The notes below the pieces were generated by a model. The model ran no database searches. It saw nothing but the letters and a program-made list of their open reading frames with translations, and was not told the DNA's origin. The position numbers were made by a program, and so were the translations under genes. 64,000 nucleotides of DNA from Nissolia schottii (taxonomy: Eukaryota; Streptophyta; Magnoliopsida; Fabales; Fabaceae). Shown one piece after another: positions 59,481 to 64,000 of the stretch. The stretch covers positions 1-64,000 of the forward strand of contig QANU01026700.1 in assembly GCA_003254905.1 (NCBI GenBank). The letters run 5' to 3'. How positions within the stretch are numbered: the first letter of the stretch is position 1; every line of letters begins with the position of its first letter.

Positions 59481-61180
59481 TTTCTTGCCTGCTAGGGTCT
59501 AGATGGTGCATGTCCGATCTTTAATTATATGCAAGGGCTCTTAGAGGAGGGGTCTGTCTATAAGGTCCATCCACGGTCTTCATCCTTTTCACTATTGAAT
59601 TGGAAAGTTTAGTTATGATTTCTTTTTTAATCTAAAGGTGAAAATGGAAAACAAGGCTGGCTGGACCCCATCCCTCATTAACTTATCCTTAGAGGTCGAG
59701 GGCCCTCCCTCCTATACACGAGAGACACTATTCGTGCTCGACCATGAACTCAACCGAACTCGTTGTTACTTACTGGTGAAGGAAACTATGGCTTAAGAGA
59801 ACGACTAAAGAAAGGGGAGTAAAATGTGAGAAAAAAGGAAAGGAAAGCATCATACTTGGTGATCATTTGACACTCACTAATAGTTATTTTGTCTACCAAT
59901 AGTCAAACCCAAAAAAACAAAAAATGCCGTGTTTCGCAAAAATAAAATCAAAATTAGATCTTAGCAATTAAGTCACTTAAGGCTACTAGGAGTAACAAAT
60001 TTTATACAGTGAATTACATATTCTTTGTGTGACTAATCGAGGCACGGCCTAACGCAGTAAGGCGGGGTGACATAAACCCCGCTAAAACAACCTAAACAAG
60101 GAGGAGGGGATAAGAATACACATCTCCAATCAATCTCTCAATTCTTGCTCGACATTTCGCGAACCAAATTAATCTCATAACCATATTGATGCTGATCACA
60201 AGCATCATTTAATATAAGACTCGAGATTAATCTAGATGATTAAGGCACGGTAAGCAGAGCGGGGGACATATTGTTTTCAATTTTAAATCATGAAATCGTT
60301 AACAAAGGGGAAAAGACATATATATGGGTTTAGGGACATTGGAATCCGAAAATATGAGTCAGAATAAGAAATTACCAATGTATGGAGAGTAGCGAATTCA
60401 GAACCCTTTTAAAAAAAAGTTTGCCACAGGAGTGGTGAATTCAGAACTCTAAATAAATTTTTTTTTACAATTTTAAATTTACCATATGGGATGGCGAATT
60501 CAAAACGTTGAACCATACCTTCGTAATTATTTTCCTCCCCTCACACAGAATTAACTTATAATTTTTCCCCACGTAAAAGTAAAAGTATTCTTGTATCATT
60601 ACACGGTGAAGGCTTTGATGCCCCTGGTAGAATATGATGGAGCACGTTGACCCTAAACAGGCTATATCAGGTGCTAAGGTTAGTCTTATATTTCAATTAT
60701 TAATTAATGGTTTTATAACCCATTTATCTCTAAACACATCTCCAATACTTATTAGAAGTTGCAACAAGATCTGACGGCGACGACGAAGCTGCGACTTGTC
60801 ATCTATCGTCGCCACCTCTTTCCCCGCCACGGAGAAGACGCGACACCACCGACAATGAATTGAAAAGGCGGTGCACGGTGGATCTGAAAAAGGCGTTGTC
60901 ACCCAAGAGATCGCCACCGTGTGGTCCTCGGTCCGCTGTGACGACTCCAAGCCGATGAGCACTTTGTCAAGATCTGCCAGATTCTCCTCGGCGACGGAGC
61001 TGCCACCGACTCCCTTAGCGAAGTTCACTTCGTCTCTAACCTCCTCGCTGCCACGGGCGACTGGTGATGGAGTTGTCAAACCCTAGAAAAATCAAAAGCA
61101 CAATGACGTGGAGATTGATTCTGTCTCAACTTTTTGAGTATTTTTCTTTTTATAAATCTTTTACGTATTTAACTTACCCG
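59481..61180. other. intergenic, no gene supported
   Basis: No protein family was recognised. The stretch 60740-61080 is GC-rich, with a minus-strand 128-codon frame and an overlapping plus-strand frame. Both look like by-products of composition. It resembles the 55-kb and 14.6-kb islands. Confidence 0.4.
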
Positions 61181-61181
61181 C

Positions 61182-61405
61182 AATGGCTTATTCATTATAC
61201 TAACATTACTTTTTATAATATTTTATGTAATTATATTTATTAATATAATTTTATTATTTAATTTTTTTAAATAAATCATAAGTGTAAGAGAGTTTGACTC
61301 TTTAGATTAAAATTTCTTTAAAAAAAATTAATAATAAAATTATATTAATATATATGATTACATAAAATGTTTTAAAAAATAATGTTAATTTAATAGATAA
61401 GGCAT
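61182..61405. mobile_element. AT-rich foldback MITE
   Basis: The left arm (AATATTTTATGTAATTATAT then TATTAATATAATTTTATTAT) is mirrored by the right arm after about 40 bases (AATAATAAAATTATATTAAT then ATGATTACATAAAATGTTTT). Outer ends ATGGCTTAT / ATAAGGCAT also pair. No target duplication was identified. Confidence 0.65.
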
Positions 61406-61409
61406 CATT

Positions 61410-62100
61410 CTAAATGACAGAAGTTTTGGGTTCAAGTCTTACTAAATTTAAAATAAATTTATAATTAAAACCTTAATTTTTAATTAATAGAGTAGTTCTA
61501 AATTAACAAAATAGTTATTTCAAAAATTTAATTACAGCTCAAAAATAAGTAACCAGTAACAAAATCTAACCATTGATGATAAATAATAATAGTCTAAAGG
61601 TTTACATTATTGTGATACTATGGTATATCTTAACTTTATTACATTTAGTCTTGGGAAATAGTATTTTAAGAAATTGACACGTAACAGATCACATCCAAAT
61701 TAGATTTTCTATTCTTCTATTCCGGTGGACCCACTAAATTGGAGTTGAATGCTTAATTTGACACCATCATAATTTACTTTTCGAGTGACCAATAAGTTGG
61801 AGTTTTATTTATTTCCTCTCTCTTTCAACGTTTTTCTTGAAATTGAACTGTTATTATTTTATTATTACATTTTTTTTTGTTTGTTGGGGGCGTGGCACAA
61901 GTCAGGAGCTTGCACACCCGTCACCCAGAACGCGTTTGAGCTGGCTACTGTGTTGATTCGGTAACACACCACAAAATCATCTTCCTTTATAATTAATTTA
62001 TTATTTTTCTTTTTTTTCTTAACAAGCACGGTAAGCCATAGCAATTGAATTAAGCCACTTTTTTTTTTTTTTTGAATTCTTTGAAATTGATAAAACCCCC
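61410..62100. other. upstream region of the right-edge gene
   Basis: AT-rich until about 61880, then mixed sequence. A GGGTTCAAGTC motif near 61429 resembles a tRNA B-box but no A-box or A-tail accompanies it. It probably contains the promoter of the gene starting at 62622. Confidence 0.35.
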
Positions 62101-62621
62101 CAGTTTTGGTTATTTTGCATTTGCGTTCGAAGATTCCTTTCCCTCCTTGGAATTCAGGTAAGAATAAGAACCTCCGATTTCTGTTAATTTGATTTTCGCA
62201 TTATTCGGTTCGGTATCAGTCGAAAAGCAAAAGGAGCCATCCTTTAGGGTTTATGCGATTTCTGTTTCTAGTTGATTTAGGTGCGTTTTGTTGTGTTTGT
62301 TTCCGTTGTTGTTGTGGTTATATTTGAATTTCAGTTCAATTTGGTTCATGTGTTATTTTGCGGTTCAATTAGTTGAATAACCTGAATACCCCTTTTTATC
62401 TGGGATTCTGGGGTTAGCTAAATCAGAGTGAATGAGTCAATATTTGGTATTTAACAGAGTGCAATGTAATGCTTGTGATGTGGGAAAATGGAGTAACGGC
62501 TGGAGTGATCCATGAAAATACTGGATTGTTTCAGCTTGTTTAGAAGATTGATGATTATGATCTTCAACTTAGAAAGGTTCCTTTTTGACTTGTAGGCTGA
62601 CCTATACGAAAGAATATATTA
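62100..62621 (+). promoter_or_regulatory. leader with an intron, right-edge gene
   Basis: A leader exon ends at donor AATTCAG/GTAAGA (62158) and the acceptor TTGTAG lies at 62595, 26 bases before the ATG. The intron is T-rich, as plant leader introns are. Confidence 0.55.
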
Positions 62622-62966
62622 ATGTCATCAAGAACATTGCGGAGAAGACTCCATCACGGGGATGTTGATGGCAAAAGCCGGGAGCATTATGACACTTCAG
62701 GATTAGATACTTTGAGTGAGCCCTTACTGGGGGGTGATGATTATAGAGATAATAAGAAGGTTGTGGTTATCTGATTTTTTGGTTTTGTTCTGTTTTTGTT
62801 ATAAATTGATTTATTTTTTTGGTTTTTACATTTTGTGACATTATGTATTCTTTTATCATATAGGCAAGTAAACTTGAGGATATATGGGATGATGAGAGGA
62901 AGAAAGCGCAATTTCATTGGACATTCTTATTTTCAAACCTTATTGCACAATGGGCACAATGGTTAG
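62622..62966 (+). CDS. N-terminal part of a probable ELMO/CED-12 family protein (gene continues past the edge)
   Basis: Two coding exons (62622-62759, 62864-62966) join in phase and end on a split codon, so more exons follow. The text MSSRTLRRRLHHGDVDG, LSEPLLGGDD and SKLEDIWDDERKKAQFHWTF then LFSNLIAQWAQWL matches my memory of the N-terminal extension of plant ELMO-domain proteins; the ELMO domain itself would lie beyond 64000. ELMO proteins in animals regulate small GTPases; the plant role is unclear. The first donor (AAG/GTTGTG) is weaker than usual. The family call is from memory of the N terminus alone, so it is moderate. Confidence 0.6.
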
Positions 62967-64000
62967 GTATGTGTGTGCTGTATGGTTGTTTTGACTTGCC
63001 TCTCAGATACAGTTGAGTTTTGATCAAAAAAGCATGGATACACGTTGGAGGCTGCCGTATCTGTGTCGGATACGCAGATACATGCGCCCTCGCTCTGGTT
63101 GCCTATGTGGTTTTAGTTTTCAAAACCCAAAAGGGAGACACAATACACTAGGAATGGATTAGGACATTAGAACAAAGGATACTAATTTTATTTTTTAATA
63201 ACTACAGTACATTGAGATAATTTGTTTATTTTTACGTGAATTACATCTATTTTTATGTCTATAATTTGTCATTATTTATCTATAATATATTATTTTATGT
63301 TTTATTATACAACGTATCCTAATCATGTCGCATCCTATATTTTTAAGAAAGTGTCGTATCCCTGTATCAGTGTCGCCATGTCATACCTGCGCTTCCTTGG
63401 TTTTGATAGATGAGTACTTCAACAGTTGTTTGTATCACTATTTTTTAGCAAATAGCAATACCTAACTGTTTGTCATGGGTGCTTTCATTAGCAACAACTA
63501 ATTTGGTGTTTTATTTATTTTTTCCTGTTAGGCAGATATGCTTACTGACACATATTTTACCATACAGTGTTTCATTTCTCAAAGGAAGCCCTGCATATAC
63601 TGCTAAATATGATTCTTGTGATCATAGGTCACAAATTCTATGCCGGATTTTTGGACATAATTTCTGTTAGCGTTACTTAGCGGGGAATAAACTCCAATGA
63701 TTTTGTCTCTCTTGTGAAAAAAAGAAAGTCAATCACTCCTAAACTAGTACAGTTAGAGTGGTAGATTAAAGGATCAGTGTTAGCCCTGTTTAAGCTGTGG
63801 GCATTGAATAATTTAGCATTTCTATTGTAACTTTTTGGTTGACTAACGGATGAAGGAAAGTGACTGGTAATAGGCTTGCAAATTGAGTTTGGGGGCACGT
63901 GGTAGTTGTGTAATATTACGTATTAGTTATATTAGTTAGTCGGTTTGAAATCCTATAATGCATACAGAAAGAAGAAAGCCAGAAGAGATGGCAGGGGTTG
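62967..64000 (+). other. intron (at least 1 kb) of the right-edge gene
   Basis: After the second donor I find no further exon continuing the frame before the edge. Some CGTATCC / GTGTCGGATACG motifs near 63040-63380 suggest an embedded repeat of unknown type. Confidence 0.4.

Noticed and set aside
60693-61086. 128-codon minus-strand and 71-codon plus-strand frames
   Set aside because: Both overlap in one GC-rich island, with no start context, introns or recognised domain. Kept only as a GC-rich island.
1-64000. tRNA, rRNA and CRISPR arrays, or prokaryote-type operons
   Set aside because: No complete tRNA cloverleaf, rRNA sequence or spaced identical repeats were seen; the gene structures are those of a plant nuclear genome.

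Overview
This is a plant nuclear window, most likely from a papilionoid legume such as soybean. It has AT-rich intergenic DNA, host genes split by GT/AG introns, and dense nested transposon debris. That debris includes a CACTACAAGAAAA-type CACTA end, Au-type SINE, copia and gypsy relics, and TAA-flanked MITEs. The legume call rests on remembered similarity of genes and repeats, not on a search. Two ambiguous bases (29453 and 35077) point to a draft or clone assembly.

Six host genes can be rebuilt from exon reading frames and splice sites. (1) A small, probably plastid-targeted DUF309 protein, + strand, 4269-5600, 3 exons, 251 aa. (2) A PQ-loop seven-helix transporter-like protein, - strand, 12885-7813, 11 coding exons, 388 aa. 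(3) A very acidic 1450-aa protein with an N-terminal membrane anchor, + strand, 24459-29164, 2 coding exons; it resembles the plant 'titin-like/cardiomyopathy-associated' family. (4) A COMM-domain protein closest to COMMD9, - strand, 36055-32446, 6 exons, 280 aa. (5) A CID/RPR-domain protein of the RPRD1/Rtt103 type, + strand, 42163-59133, 7 coding exons, 531 aa, with transposon-filled introns up to 6.3 kb. (6) The first two coding exons of a probable ELMO/CED-12 family protein, + strand, from 62622, running off the right edge. A 51-codon open end at positions 3-155 may be the last exon of a seventh gene.

Region by region: 1-4.2 kb is mobile DNA (a MITE carrying a SINE, a CACTA end, a copia relic). 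4.2-13.7 kb holds genes 1 and 2. 13.7-23.9 kb is gene-poor, with an NBS-LRR fragment, a minisatellite, a gypsy LTR end, an unclassified element and a hairpin MITE. 23.9-29.6 kb is gene 3. 30.9-36.2 kb is gene 4 with small MITEs and a SINE. 36.6-39.4 kb is a decayed copia element split by a solo LTR. 40.0-59.4 kb is gene 5. 59.4-64 kb is a foldback MITE and the start of gene 6.

The genes do not form a pathway or operon; they are ordinary independent eukaryotic loci (membrane transport, COMMD trafficking, RNA polymerase II CTD binding and so on). I see no new multi-gene system. The most interesting material is the well-preserved nesting of transposons with readable target-site duplications. Next come a tandem duplication inside the acidic protein's last exon, paired NPF motifs in the same protein, a tandem splice acceptor in the COMMD gene, and an unclassified repeat family present twice.
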